64,000 nt of DNA from Salipaludibacillus sp047795645 (GTDB lineage Bacteria > Bacillota > Bacilli > Bacillales > Salisediminibacteriaceae). Where the stretch lies: contig NZ_CP181045.1 in the NCBI RefSeq assembly GCF_047795645.1, positions 1 to 64,000 on the forward strand, given 5' to 3'. The notes beneath the pieces were generated by a model. It was not told the DNA's origin, searched no databases, and saw only the letters and a list, made by a program, of their open reading frames with translations. Shown one piece after another: positions 8,203 through 18,376 of this stretch (positions within the stretch are counted from its first letter, which is position 1; each line of letters begins with the position of its first letter). A program made the position numbers and the translations under genes.

Positions 8203-8636
8203 AGCTAGTCGAAAGTGGCTTCTCTAACGATCACACCTTAACACCGCAAGATATACGAATGGCAGAGCTAGCTAAACCTTATCACTATGAAAAGGAGCTA
8301 GCTTTTTTTGTTGCTCGAGTGGGCATGTCTCGAAAAGAATTTGATCAGCTCACGGAAACAGAAAAGATGTTTATTCGCAAGGAGCATGAAAACAAATTTG
8401 TCGAGGACACCACTTGGATAAGAAATGCTGTGCTGAATGGGACAGTTAACGCAAACCGTAAAAAGAACAAAAAGTTTGTTGAGTTGTTCCCGAAAAAACA
8501 ATCCAGGGCTGACATCGAGTACAACGAAAACGCCATGAAAACAGTATTAAAAATGGAAAAAGAAAAAGGAAAAGGTTGGGTAGATAAGATCTACCAAAAG
8601 TTAAAAATGACATCTCCTAAGAAGGGAGGTAACTAA
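8166..8636 (+). CDS. Tail assembly chaperone frameshift extension (T domain of gpGT)
   Basis: This frame lacks a convincing start of its own; the first ATG is at 8259 with no ribosome site. It is open upstream to 8166, overlapping the short form, with conserved-looking sequence ELVESGFSNDHTLTPQD before that ATG. It is therefore read as the -1 frameshift product of the gene at 7900, giving a fusion of about 250 residues. The T domain recruits tube subunits in lambda-like phages. The stop overlaps the tape-measure start (TAATG). Confidence 0.8.
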   Translation, partial: KTTRRCGVYVPLELVESGFSNDHTLTPQDIRMAELAKPYHYEKELAFFVARVGMSRKEFDQLTETEKMFIRKEHENKFVEDTTWIRNAVLNGTVNANRKKNKKFVELFPKKQSRADIEYNENAMKTVLKMEKEKGKGWVDKIYQKLKMTSPKKGGN

Positions 8637-11600
8637 TGGCGGATTATACGCTAAGTGCAAAACTAACCGCTGATTCGAGAGGGTTTTCTACCGCTTTTGA
8701 TCAAGCCAAAGAAAAGATGCAAGGGCTCTCCGATAATGTTAAAGGTTTCGGTACCAGGCTTAAAGACACCGGTAAAAACATGGCGATGACAGGAGCAAAG
8801 ATCACCGCTATGAGCGCTCCTATTATGATGATTGGTAGAAACGTCATGCAAACGGGCATGGAATTTGAGTCTAGCATGAGTAAGGTGCAAGCTATTTCGG
8901 GAGCTACCGGAAGTGATCTTGAGTCTTTAGAAGGTATTGCAAAGGAAATGGGATCAACTACGGTCTTTTCCGCGTCTGAAGCAGCGCAAGGTTTAGAATA
9001 CATGGCCTTAGCCGGTTGGGAAACCCACGAGATGACGGCAGCACTACCTGGCGTTTTGGATTTAGCTACAGCAGGAGCATTAGACCTTGGACGGGCATCA
9101 GATATCGTAACGGATATGATGTCTGTTTTTAGCATGGAAGCAACAGATGCTGGGAAAGCCTCAGACATCTTTGCTTTTGCCCAAGCTAATGCAAATACCA
9201 ACGTCGATCAGTTAGGTGAAGCGCTAGGAAAAGCAGGGCCCGCTGCCGCTGCAGCTGGAATGGATTTAGAACAAACCTCTGCAATTCTTGGTATCTTTGC
9301 GGATAATGGTGTGAAAGGTAGTCGAGCAGGAACCACGCTTGAAGCGATGCTACGAGATGTGAGGACATCCGCTGAAGACGGTGCTATCGCTATTGGCGAT
9401 GCTTCTGTGGCTGTCTATGATGCAGAAGGCAGTATGCGCTCCATGGCCGACATTATGACAGATGTCGAATCCGCAACCGTAGGGATGACAGGAGCCCAAC
9501 GAGACGAAGCAATGGCTAGTGTCTTCCAACAGCAAGCCATGTCCGGGGTAAATATTGTACTAGGAGAAGGAACGGACAAGCTCCATGAGTTAGAAGCAGG
9601 ATTATACGGCTCAGAAGGTGCAGCAGGAGATATGGCGCACACGATGAGCGACAATCTCCAAGGCTCGATTGCTAGTTTAGGATCAGCTACAGAGGGATTG
9701 TATCTATCCTTTTATGATTTAGCTGGCGGTCCGATGCGAGACATCGTAGACCGATTAACTGGCATGATCCGCTCCTTTACGGAGATGGACGACAAGACAC
9801 GTCAGATCATTGCGATTGCAGCATTGCTAGCCGTAGCACTTGGGCCAGTCATCGCCTTTCTAGGTCTGATGACAATGGGGGTTGGTGGATTAGCAACCGC
9901 CTTTGCCTTTTTAATTAGTCCTGTTGGCTTAGTTATAGCTGGCATAGTCGGTTTAGGAGTTGCTTTTGGCGTAGCAATGGCACGAAGTGAAGCTTTTCGA
10001 ACGATCGTGATGAACGGACTCAGCACCGTTAAAAACATCGTCATGGACGTTGTGGACACGATCAGGCCTATACTCGAAAATATGTTTACGGCAGGATTAA
10101 CGGGAGCGAATGAATTTGCAGATGGATTAGGCGGGAAACTACTAGGCGCCTTTGAGACGATCCAGAGCGTCGTTATGGATGTTGTTGGCGTTGTTGGCCA
10201 GTTTGTATCGAGTATCGTAGAAGGATTTAAAAGCGCAGGTGGAGAAGCGTCCACGCTATCCACGTTGTTCCTGGCGTTTAATCCAGTCTTAAAAATAGCG
10301 TTGATGGTCCTTACTCAGTTTGGGCCGGAGATAGCAGCAGGATTTAGTGAGATTGCTAGTATGGCCATGCCTATTTTAAATCTATTAGGCGAGACACTTG
10401 GACAATTAGCAGCTGCAGTTATTCCGATGGTCATGAACGTGGTAGCAACCTTGATACCGATCATTATAATGCTAGGTACAACAATCATGGAAATCGTTAT
10501 GTCGGTACTCCCGATTTTACTAGAGTTGTTTATGCAGATCGTACCAGTCGTGATGAGTTTAGTTACGACGGTGATCGGTTTAGTATCTCAATTACTCCCA
10601 CTCGTAGCTGTTATTATCAGCTCACTTGTACCAGTGTTGATGATGCTAGTCGATGTGATTTTAAATATTGTGCAAGCTGTAGCTCCAGCTCTGATTGCAA
10701 TTATTGGAGCCGTGATAGCGATACTTCAGGCGATTATTCCAGTCGTTGTCATGATCCTATCAACCGTGATTAACGTGATGGCCGGTATTATTGCAGCCAT
10801 TACACCAATCATTGCCTTTGTCGCTGGGATCATTACAAATATCATTGCGATTATCGCACCGATAGTGACGTTTATTGCAGGTATTATTGCTTCAATTTTT
10901 AACGTTATCACGCCAATCGTTGTATTTGTGACGGGGATATTTAACTCTGTATTTAGCGTTGTGTCAGGAGTTTTCCAGAATATCATGCAATTCATTGCAA
11001 GCGCGATTCAGACCGTGTCAAATACGATATCGAGTTTAAGCGGTACCGTGTCAGGCGTGTTTAACTCTATTTGGTCAAGCGTATCCACAATCATGACCCG
11101 CGTGTCATCGAGAATACAAGCCGTGTTTTCAGCGATTACGACAAGTTGGACAGGATTAAGAACCTTTGTTTCTAGTGTGTTTACAGGGATTGGCGACAAC
11201 ATGCAAACTCTAGTAAATCGTGTGAAAGGCTTTGTTAATGGCGTGATTGGTAATATCAATAGCGCTATCGGATTGATCAACAAGATACCAGGCGTAAGCA
11301 TTGGTAAGATTCCAATGTTAGCAAGAGGTACAGAAGATTTTGAAGGCGGTTTTGCTCGTATCAACGAGGGCGGACGAGGAGAGCTTGTCCACATGCCCGG
11401 TGGTAGCCAAGTCATTCCACATGACGTATCGATGAGGTATGCACGTGAAGCAGGGAAGGCAAGTAGTGACGGAGGATCTAGTCAAGGAAACCGGGACAAT
11501 GTAAACGTCGAAGGTGTTTTGAGAGGCATAGGGCCTGTATCACTAGAAATACCTATCAATGGCCGAACTCTCGCAAAGCAGACGTATGAAGATATGTGGG

Positions 11601-11644
11601 AGTTTATTCAACGAGACGAAGACACCAAAAAAAGATTTAGTTAG
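8636..11644 (+). CDS. Tail tape measure protein, TP901 family
   Basis: This 1002-aa protein sets tail length and lies in the tube lumen. It starts at ATG overlapping the chaperone stop. Residues of about 85-330 carry the TP901 core (FESSMSKVQAISGA, SAAEAAQGLEYMALAG-like repeats of Ala/Gly). Roughly 395-450 and 560-800 are very hydrophobic and could span the membrane during DNA ejection. The C-terminus (ARGTEDFEGGFARINEGG) is the typical Gly-rich end. No lysozyme or peptidase domain was seen. Confidence 0.9.
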   Translation: MADYTLSAKLTADSRGFSTAFDQAKEKMQGLSDNVKGFGTRLKDTGKNMAMTGAKITAMSAPIMMIGRNVMQTGMEFESSMSKVQAISGATGSDLESLEGIAKEMGSTTVFSASEAAQGLEYMALAGWETHEMTAALPGVLDLATAGALDLGRASDIVTDMMSVFSMEATDAGKASDIFAFAQANANTNVDQLGEALGKAGPAAAAAGMDLEQTSAILGIFADNGVKGSRAGTTLEAMLRDVRTSAEDGAIAIGDASVAVYDAEGSMRSMADIMTDVESATVGMTGAQRDEAMASVFQQQAMSGVNIVLGEGTDKLHELEAGLYGSEGAAGDMAHTMSDNLQGSIASLGSATEGLYLSFYDLAGGPMRDIVDRLTGMIRSFTEMDDKTRQIIAIAALLAVALGPVIAFLGLMTMGVGGLATAFAFLISPVGLVIAGIVGLGVAFGVAMARSEAFRTIVMNGLSTVKNIVMDVVDTIRPILENMFTAGLTGANEFADGLGGKLLGAFETIQSVVMDVVGVVGQFVSSIVEGFKSAGGEASTLSTLFLAFNPVLKIALMVLTQFGPEIAAGFSEIASMAMPILNLLGETLGQLAAAVIPMVMNVVATLIPIIIMLGTTIMEIVMSVLPILLELFMQIVPVVMSLVTTVIGLVSQLLPLVAVIISSLVPVLMMLVDVILNIVQAVAPALIAIIGAVIAILQAIIPVVVMILSTVINVMAGIIAAITPIIAFVAGIITNIIAIIAPIVTFIAGIIASIFNVITPIVVFVTGIFNSVFSVVSGVFQNIMQFIASAIQTVSNTISSLSGTVSGVFNSIWSSVSTIMTRVSSRIQAVFSAITTSWTGLRTFVSSVFTGIGDNMQTLVNRVKGFVNGVIGNINSAIGLINKIPGVSIGKIPMLARGTEDFEGGFARINEGGRGELVHMPGGSQVIPHDVSMRYAREAGKASSDGGSSQGNRDNVNVEGVLRGIGPVSLEIPINGRTLAKQTYEDMWEFIQRDEDTKKRFS

Positions 11645-11656
11645 GAGGTGATGCGT

Positions 11657-13108
11657 TTGTCAACTTTAATATTCAATGGGATATCCAAGCCCTACCTTAC
11701 AACTTTGAGAGGTGGGGAGTATCCTTCCTGGGCACCGGTAGAGAGGGAAATTATTAGAGTCCCCGCCTTGCCCGGGGGGTACTTAAGCAGGACACAGACG
11801 AAAGAGAGAGTTTTAAAAGTTCCTGTGCTACTCGATTCGCACGAATTTCAAAACTTTGAGTTACTTAAAGAAGAATTAGCGAGTTGGCTATTTACAGAAG
11901 AGGCAACGGAACTGTCATTTAGCGATGAGCCTAACAGAGTTTACTACGCTGTTGTTGACGGTAGCCTTGATATTGAAAAAATAATATCTAAGGGTACCGG
12001 TGTCATTACTTTCATTTGCCCAGATCCTTTTAAATATGGCCAAGAAGAAACAGCAAACTTTCCGTCCGATGCTGTGGCGATTACAACAGAAGGTACAGCT
12101 GATGCAGATCCGATCTTTGAAATGGAAGTCCTGGAACCTGTGACGTTTGCGATGATACAGAATCAAGATGAGCAGTATCAAATGATCGGTATTCCGGCAG
12201 ATGACGATATGGAAGTAGTGGATTCGAGAGAAATTATCTTTAACCAAGGTACTAGCATGGATGGATGGGGATATAAAGGTACGACAGTTGATCCAATCAG
12301 CGGAGATATTAGTGACGGTACTATGACTCATGACGGCACCGGTATACTCGTCAGTGATTATGATAGTCCGCAAAGCGATAATGCTTATGGTCCTGCTATC
12401 ATTCGAGAGTTACCAGAGACGCTACAAGACTTTGAAATATCAACAGTCATAGACACCAGAACTGATACACTAAATCAAAACTTTCGAGTGGAGATTTACG
12501 GTTTCGATGAAAACATGAACATGCTAGGGAAGATAGGGATACAAGATGGGAATAGAGATTTACATGAACGCGTCGGATTAGCAAGAATAGGAGAATATGT
12601 GAATAGCCAAGTCCGTTATATGATCGGATCAAATAACTTCAGATTTATTAATAGTGGACCAGCTCTGACCTTTTTCATTAGATGGAAACGAGAAGGTGAA
12701 ACGTTCGAGGTAAATATCTATAGAATCGTCAACGGAGAGTATAGGAATTGGACACGAAGAAGGTACACCGATACAAGTGAAGATTTTTTAGGCAGATTAA
12801 AGTTTATTCAGGTATACATCCGAACCTTTCAAGATAGGCCCAATCCAACATTGGCAAGGGTCAATCAACTAAAGGTAGAAAAGCTATACCAAGTAAACGA
12901 CGACCAAACGCCTTATATCGCTTATCCAGGCGACGTTATTACATTTGATCATAAGGATGACGAAATCCTAATCAATGGTGAGGATAGGAAGGATTTGAAA
13001 GACTTCGGTGGTGATTACTTTAAGCTTAAAAAAGGCGAGAATCAGTTGATTGTACAGCCTAGTGATAGTTTCAGTACCAGTGTAAAATATCGAGATCGAT
13101 TTAGATAA
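11657..13108 (+). CDS. Distal tail protein (Dit), enlarged
   Basis: This 483-aa protein follows the tape measure, the Dit position. The N-terminal about 165 residues (STLIFNGISKPYLTTL to FICPDPFKYG) match the Sipho_tail domain that forms the ring at the tail tip. Normal Dits are 200-250 aa. Here about 200 residues of beta-rich sequence with a jelly-roll look are inserted before the C-terminal PYIAYPGDVITFDHK galectin-like part, resembling Dits with carbohydrate-binding insertions. TTG 11657 is chosen because AGGAGG ends eight bases upstream, while GTG and ATG at 11648-11653 overlap that site. Confidence 0.85.
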   Translation: MSTLIFNGISKPYLTTLRGGEYPSWAPVEREIIRVPALPGGYLSRTQTKERVLKVPVLLDSHEFQNFELLKEELASWLFTEEATELSFSDEPNRVYYAVVDGSLDIEKIISKGTGVITFICPDPFKYGQEETANFPSDAVAITTEGTADADPIFEMEVLEPVTFAMIQNQDEQYQMIGIPADDDMEVVDSREIIFNQGTSMDGWGYKGTTVDPISGDISDGTMTHDGTGILVSDYDSPQSDNAYGPAIIRELPETLQDFEISTVIDTRTDTLNQNFRVEIYGFDENMNMLGKIGIQDGNRDLHERVGLARIGEYVNSQVRYMIGSNNFRFINSGPALTFFIRWKREGETFEVNIYRIVNGEYRNWTRRRYTDTSEDFLGRLKFIQVYIRTFQDRPNPTLARVNQLKVEKLYQVNDDQTPYIAYPGDVITFDHKDDEILINGEDRKDLKDFGGDYFKLKKGENQLIVQPSDSFSTSVKYRDRFR

Positions 13109-13237
13109 TCACTTATTTTTCAATAGCTCTATTATTCGTTGATGATGGTACAACGTTAACGCTATTATAGTAAAACTTAAAATTCCAGATAATATTGTAC
13201 CTCCTAACAATATGCGTTTTATATCGTAATTAAACAT
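13109..13237 (-). CDS. 42-aa single-span membrane peptide on the opposite strand
   Basis: A reverse-strand frame with AGAGGTG seven bases before ATG codes for 42 aa: a basic start (MFNYDIKRILLGG), a hydrophobic span of residues of about 9-30, and a charged tail. Its stop abuts the Dit stop exactly, so the two genes converge. It lies in the only gap between Dit and the tail fibre, against the direction of every late gene, and is the sort of cargo expressed in the lysogen. The function is unknown. Confidence 0.55.
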   Translation of the reverse strand: MFNYDIKRILLGGTILSGILSFTIIALTLYHHQRIIELLKNK

Positions 13238-13331
13238 TGGATCACCTCTTTATTAGATTGAAGTTATTATGACACAGGGAGGAGTAAATTATTAGTTAAG
13301 GGATAAATGAATGTCAGAAAGGAGGTAAACC

Positions 13332-16300
13332 GTGTCAATCATACACATTACTGATGGTCAAACAGATCAGATACTTGATGACATCACAGCAAAATACATC
13401 ATCGATGATGAACATATGAAATCGCTAGAAAGCACACTTGAAACGTTTGACTTTACTGTTATTGCTAAGTCTTTCAGTGAGCACTTAACAAAGCGGAATC
13501 GATTGATTATTCCCGATGAGGATGGAGCATTCATTGAGTTTATTATCCAAGAAAGCATTAAAGATCATGGCATTGAAGGACTAACGACAGAAGTTTATTC
13601 ATCGGCTAGTTACTTGGAGTTAAAACGTGCGACGATCATCGAACCACAAACCATCAATGAGTATACACGGACTCAATGTGTTAGTTTTGCAACGAATGGC
13701 ACAGAGTGGGTTCCGGGTATCATCGAAGGTAGTGGATTTAGAACATTCACCATCGAAAACCACACGAATCCTTATGCTTTTTTAAAACGAATTGCAAATG
13801 AATTTGATTTAGAACTACGTTTTCGAGTGGAGAAAAGCGGAGGTAAGATCGTTCGCAGATATGTGGATCTTTTAGAACGTAATGGTCAGTGGCGAGGACG
13901 TGAAGCGATATTCGGCAAGGATTTAGACGGGATCAGCAGAAAAGAGAAAACAGATGACATTGTGACAGCTCTGTTAGGTTTAGGTCCTGAAAGAGAAGAT
14001 GGCACAAGGCTTGAAGTTCTTGTTGAAGATGCGGATGCGCTTGAACGGTGGGGAAGAAACGGAAACCATATCATTGAAACGTATGAGCCTCAGTCTAGCG
14101 ATCAAGATATGTCTCTGGAAGATTTAGAGCAGTACACTCGAACGGCACTGAACAAAAGAATAAATGAAGTGGTCGAATACGAATCAGGTATTGTCGATTT
14201 GGAACACGTTCCTGGTATGGAAAATAAGGTCATTCGTTTTGGTGATACGATTCGAATTAAAGATGTAGAATTTGTTCCACCTCTCTATCTGGAAGCAAGG
14301 GTATTTGAGCAACGTCGTAGTATTGTTGATCAGTCTAAAAAACGAGTGAAGCTTGGTGATTATACCGAGTTTACAGAAGAAGAAGTCCGTAATATTTGGC
14401 AATCACTCCAAGCTCAAATACGAGAGAAGATAAGTGAATTTGATTTGGTTGAGTACACGTACGCAAAAGATGAGATTGACGGTAAGGATGAAGGTGTCTA
14501 TCAAGATGGAACGGTTTACTCTGATGCCGTAGCTCTCACTGCTGAGGAACGTGCGAAAGAGCACGCTGAGGAAGAGGCAAAACGTGAAGCAGAAGAAGCC
14601 GAACAACGTGCGAAGGATTATGCTGTTGCAAAACAAGAGTATGATGCAAAAGTAGCTGAGATCATGGATGGTTTGGCTGATAAGGCTGAGCTAGAATACG
14701 TTGATGGTCAGTTACAATTAAAGGCAGATAGTGGCTTAGTCGACAGCATTTATGACACCGTTGATGGTTTGCAAGGAACAACAGATAGCTTGATGCAGAG
14801 GGTGACAGATAATGAGGATGAACTCTCTAACCAAGATGGTCGTATCACAACGGTAGCGAGCGATTTAGATACAGTGGAGGGGAATTTAAACCTTGCCATT
14901 AATCAATTGACTGCCGTAGATAATACAGTGCAAGATCAACAAATATCCATCGATGCCAACGCTAGTGCGATTAGTCTTAAGGCTAGTCAAGATGATTTAG
15001 ACACTGTGACAGGTGATGTGTCGAGTTTGTCAACGGAATTAGGTATACAAGCAGGACGCATAGATTTAAAAGCAGAACAGTCTAGCTTAGAAAACCTAGA
15101 GGGTAATGTAACAAACGTCACTAATGATCTAGGGGAATTATCTGTAAGTGTGGATAATATTAATCTTGCAGTTACTAGCCTACAGTCGGAAGTTTCAAAC
15201 ATTGAAATTGGTGGAAGGAATTTGGTTTTAGATTCTTATGAAATGACAAGTGACGCCTTTTATAGAGACAACAATATAACAAGATATACCGACGAAGAAA
15301 TTCCTTATGTAACTTCAACGGGATCTAATGCAGACTTGAACATGATATTACTTGAACCCAATGAACAATATACAGTGAGTTCTGATATGAGGAATGTTTC
15401 TTCGGGCGGTCTTTTATTACAATGGTATGATTCCCATAACGGAAACAGAGTGTCATTTGCGTATGCAGATACCGAAGAAAATGAAACTGATACTTGGAAA
15501 AGGTTTAGTGCGACATTCACTAGCGGAGATACCCCGAACAATTGGTTTTGCCTAGGATTACGTAATGGAGATTTTAGGCGAGTGAAATTAGAAAAAGGTA
15601 ACAAAGCAACCGACTGGACGCCCGCGCCCCAAGATGTGGACGAAGCAATTAGTAGCGTTCAAGAGTTCGCGGCAAGTATAGATATCAAAGCGGATAATAT
15701 TATCGCAAATGTATCTAGCTTAGAAAGTACCGTTAATAACAACGGAACGCAAATAACAGATGCTTGGGCGCAAATTAATATTCAAGCGGATTTAATTGAG
15801 CAACGAGTAGAAAAGACCGTTTACGATGCCGATCAAAACGACGTCATTGATTTCATGGAATCCACAAATAGTTGGCGCACACAGACGGATACCGCTATTG
15901 ATCAACGTGTAGAGATAACTACTTATAATAGTGGTATTGGTAATTTGGATAATAAGATTGATGACATTGAAATTGGTGGTAGGAATTTATTTAACTTGAA
16001 ATATAACTCTGGTCTAAACATTGTGTATTCTCCATTACACAGGAGTCCATATACAGTGAGAGGGGAAAATAATTGGAATTATGCGATTATCCACGATCTA
16101 GAAGGATCTAGTCAAATAACTATTAGTGGTTATTATTTAGCAGATCCTTCAAATAATGGAAATTTCCGAGTTCATCTAATTGCAAGAGACGATCAAGGAA
16201 CGACATTATCTCCAACAATGGGTTACAGATTTGGGTCTTCAACAGAATGGACTTTTTTCAAGGAAACTTATGATTTGCCCGAAGGTTCGAACTATGCAAG

Positions 16301-17435
16301 ATTTTATATTCGAAATGATACAAACGGAGGGTATTGTTTTGCGGGAGGGTTAAAAGTTGAAAAAGGCAACAAGGCTACAGATTGGACTCCTTCACCCGTA
16401 GATACAGATGCAAGAATTTCCCAAGCCTTCACAGCCATTGACCAAAACGCTTATGATATCACCTTAAGAGCAAGTCAAACAGATTTAGACAGCGAAACCT
16501 TAAGGATCGATGAGGCTTTTTCGGAGTTAAGTATCCAAGCCGGGAAAATAGATTTAAAGGCAGAGTCATCAACGGTGGAAGGATTAGAAACTCGTGTAGA
16601 TAGCGCAGAGATCAACATCAATGGTTTAGAAAGTGAAATCGATCTACGTGTAGAAAAAGACGGTGTGATCGGATCCATTAACCTAACATCGGAATCAGCT
16701 ACTATCGATGTAGAAAAGTTAGCCATCACTGGTGATGTTGAAATAATAAATGGAGAATTGAAAGTTACGCATTTGTCAGCTGCTACAGGTTCATTTGAAG
16801 GAGATATGACAGCTGGTACCATCAATGTCGATACAGACGCTACTATTGGCGATAACCTCTATTTAGGTGAATTAGATGATTATGGATCAGGTGCTCAAAA
16901 GGTCATTTATTTTAATGAGATGGCATCAATAGGAAGTTACGGAAACGATATACAGCTCGATGCAGTATCATTGCAATTAAATTCGGCATCGTTTTTAAGT
17001 ATAGGCGTGCCAGGAGACACAAGCCTTACAATGCAAAGTACAGGATTCCAGATATTCGGGAACGCAACAGTAAATATGGAACCGATTGTAACCGTTGTGT
17101 CTGAGGGGAGCAACTCAGATGGTCATTATGTAAGATATTCAAATGGTGTCCAGATTTGTTGGCATCATATTGATTCTGTCTCTACTAGCACAAGCACTCA
17201 TACGGAACAAGGGATGACTTTTTACAGGGGTGGTCCTACTTTGACGTTTCCAGTTTCTTTTTCGGAAGTGCCAGCCATTAATTATGACGGAGACTTAGAG
17301 GGATCAGCTTGGCGAGCAGTGATGAAACGTGCATGGAGCGCTTCGTCTTCTTCTTTCGGTGCACAATTCATGGGCATGTCTAGCTTTAGCACCGTCGATA
17401 GAATTTCTTATATCGCCATAGGAAGGTGGGATTGA
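13332..17435 (+). CDS. Tail-associated fibre protein (Tal-type N-terminus, receptor-binding C-terminus)
   Basis: This 1367-aa protein starts at GTG after AAAGGAGG. Residues 1 to about 345 match the Prophage_tail/Tal family that closes the tail tip. An Ala/Glu-rich coiled coil is near 395-440, then many short heptad-like repeats (LKASQDDLD, IDLKAEQSSLE). Two similar modules of about 135 residues begin IEIGGRNL (near 622 and 879) and end EKGNKATDWTP; they look like carbohydrate-binding beta-sandwiches. The C-terminus (GPTLTFPVSFSEVP, ISYIAIGRW) resembles H-type-lectin-like fibre tips. It probably recognises the host surface. Confidence 0.85.
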   Translation: MSIIHITDGQTDQILDDITAKYIIDDEHMKSLESTLETFDFTVIAKSFSEHLTKRNRLIIPDEDGAFIEFIIQESIKDHGIEGLTTEVYSSASYLELKRATIIEPQTINEYTRTQCVSFATNGTEWVPGIIEGSGFRTFTIENHTNPYAFLKRIANEFDLELRFRVEKSGGKIVRRYVDLLERNGQWRGREAIFGKDLDGISRKEKTDDIVTALLGLGPEREDGTRLEVLVEDADALERWGRNGNHIIETYEPQSSDQDMSLEDLEQYTRTALNKRINEVVEYESGIVDLEHVPGMENKVIRFGDTIRIKDVEFVPPLYLEARVFEQRRSIVDQSKKRVKLGDYTEFTEEEVRNIWQSLQAQIREKISEFDLVEYTYAKDEIDGKDEGVYQDGTVYSDAVALTAEERAKEHAEEEAKREAEEAEQRAKDYAVAKQEYDAKVAEIMDGLADKAELEYVDGQLQLKADSGLVDSIYDTVDGLQGTTDSLMQRVTDNEDELSNQDGRITTVASDLDTVEGNLNLAINQLTAVDNTVQDQQISIDANASAISLKASQDDLDTVTGDVSSLSTELGIQAGRIDLKAEQSSLENLEGNVTNVTNDLGELSVSVDNINLAVTSLQSEVSNIEIGGRNLVLDSYEMTSDAFYRDNNITRYTDEEIPYVTSTGSNADLNMILLEPNEQYTVSSDMRNVSSGGLLLQWYDSHNGNRVSFAYADTEENETDTWKRFSATFTSGDTPNNWFCLGLRNGDFRRVKLEKGNKATDWTPAPQDVDEAISSVQEFAASIDIKADNIIANVSSLESTVNNNGTQITDAWAQINIQADLIEQRVEKTVYDADQNDVIDFMESTNSWRTQTDTAIDQRVEITTYNSGIGNLDNKIDDIEIGGRNLFNLKYNSGLNIVYSPLHRSPYTVRGENNWNYAIIHDLEGSSQITISGYYLADPSNNGNFRVHLIARDDQGTTLSPTMGYRFGSSTEWTFFKETYDLPEGSNYARFYIRNDTNGGYCFAGGLKVEKGNKATDWTPSPVDTDARISQAFTAIDQNAYDITLRASQTDLDSETLRIDEAFSELSIQAGKIDLKAESSTVEGLETRVDSAEININGLESEIDLRVEKDGVIGSINLTSESATIDVEKLAITGDVEIINGELKVTHLSAATGSFEGDMTAGTINVDTDATIGDNLYLGELDDYGSGAQKVIYFNEMASIGSYGNDIQLDAVSLQLNSASFLSIGVPGDTSLTMQSTGFQIFGNATVNMEPIVTVVSEGSNSDGHYVRYSNGVQICWHHIDSVSTSTSTHTEQGMTFYRGGPTLTFPVSFSEVPAINYDGDLEGSAWRAVMKRAWSASSSSFGAQFMGMSSFSTVDRISYIAIGRWD

Positions 17436-17436
17436 T

Positions 17437-17655
17437 ATGGAGGTTCAAGTAAGATCAATTAATTTTTCAGACAAAATACAAGTGCGATTTGTCTATAGGG
17501 ATGACAATCGGGATATAGATTTGAGTGGCCATGTAACAATCACAGAAGATGAGTATGAAACCAACGCACCTTTAACCACATTAGCTGAGTTGGTCAAACA
17601 AAAGGTGATTAATAAACTGGAAAGTGGAGAACCAATCGAGGAGGGTGCGGAATGA
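17437..17655 (+). CDS. Small tail-region protein, 72 aa (copy A of a duplicated pair)
   Basis: It shares a pattern with the 76-aa product at 18065: a SIN motif near the start, a VRF strand, an EDEYE/PEEYE turn and a C-terminal helix (LAELVKQKVINKL). The two flank the DUF1617-like gene, suggesting duplication. It lies directly after the fibre gene and overlaps the next start. A role in tail-fibre assembly is possible by position only. Confidence 0.65.
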   Translation: MEVQVRSINFSDKIQVRFVYRDDNRDIDLSGHVTITEDEYETNAPLTTLAELVKQKVINKLESGEPIEEGAE

Positions 17656-18065
17656 AAGTATCAATAGAAAATGGAAAGCTGAAGCAGGCATCTAGCCTGC
17701 TTTTAAATTTGTCTTTAGCAGGTAAAAAATCGAGACATCGTACCAAGTTTATCACCAAGATGCAGGACAGATTGAAGGAGGTGGAGGAGCAGCGACAAGT
17801 ACTTGCAAAAGAACACTCGCATCTAGATGACGAAGGCAAGCCTAAAACAATTGGCGATAAGTTTGACATCAAAGATATGGAAGCTTTTAAGAAGGATTTA
17901 GAAGAATTGTATAAAGAAGAGCTAGTCATCGATGGTGGCGATGCTCAGGGGATGCTGAAGACAGTCAAAACAGTACTGCTAGATTGTGAGAAGGAATGGC
18001 AAGGTGAAGAAGCGCTGATTTACGACTATTTGTGTGATCAATTTGAGAATGGAGATGATCAGTAA
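17652..18065 (+). CDS. DUF1617-like phage protein, 137 aa
   Basis: A helical, charged protein opening with MKVSIENGKLKQASSLLLNLSLAGKKS-type sequence, as in DUF1617 proteins encoded between tail fibre and lysis genes of Gram-positive phages. Overlap with both neighbours (ATGA-like junctions) shows it is part of one transcriptional unit. The biochemical role is not known. Confidence 0.7.
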   Translation: MKVSIENGKLKQASSLLLNLSLAGKKSRHRTKFITKMQDRLKEVEEQRQVLAKEHSHLDDEGKPKTIGDKFDIKDMEAFKKDLEELYKEELVIDGGDAQGMLKTVKTVLLDCEKEWQGEEALIYDYLCDQFENGDDQ

Positions 18066-18295
18066 TGGGGAATAGCATTCAAATAACTTCCATTAATACG
18101 AAGTTTAGAGACGGTGATTTGTCGGGAGTGGATGTACGTTTCGGCTTTAAAGGATTGGATGGCAGAGTTGATTCGAATACACGAATCGAACTTAAGCCTG
18201 AAGAGTATGAAGGAAATGAACCGATTAGCGCATTGGAAAACAAAGTGAAGTCGATGTTGATTGAATCGTTGCAAGAAGATCCTGCTGAAGAGTAG
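18065..18295 (+). CDS. Small tail-region protein, 76 aa (copy B of a duplicated pair)
   Basis: A relative of the 72-aa protein at 17437 (ITSINTKF, VDVRFGF, PEEYEGNEPISALENKVK). It overlaps the DUF1617-like stop by one base. An acidic end (EDPAEE) matches EPIEEGAE in copy A. The function is unknown. Confidence 0.65.
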   Translation: MGNSIQITSINTKFRDGDLSGVDVRFGFKGLDGRVDSNTRIELKPEEYEGNEPISALENKVKSMLIESLQEDPAEE

Positions 18296-18376
18296 GGATT
18301 AATTGTCGGTAATTGTCGAACGAAAAATGTAGGATATTAGCTCCTTTTGTAGAATAGGTCTGTAGGAGGGGATAGC

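Noticed and set aside
9802..10263. Long reverse-strand open frames within the tape measure gene, also near 8701 and 10726
   Set aside because: They mirror a long GC-biased coding gene, have repetitive low-complexity products and no ribosome sites.
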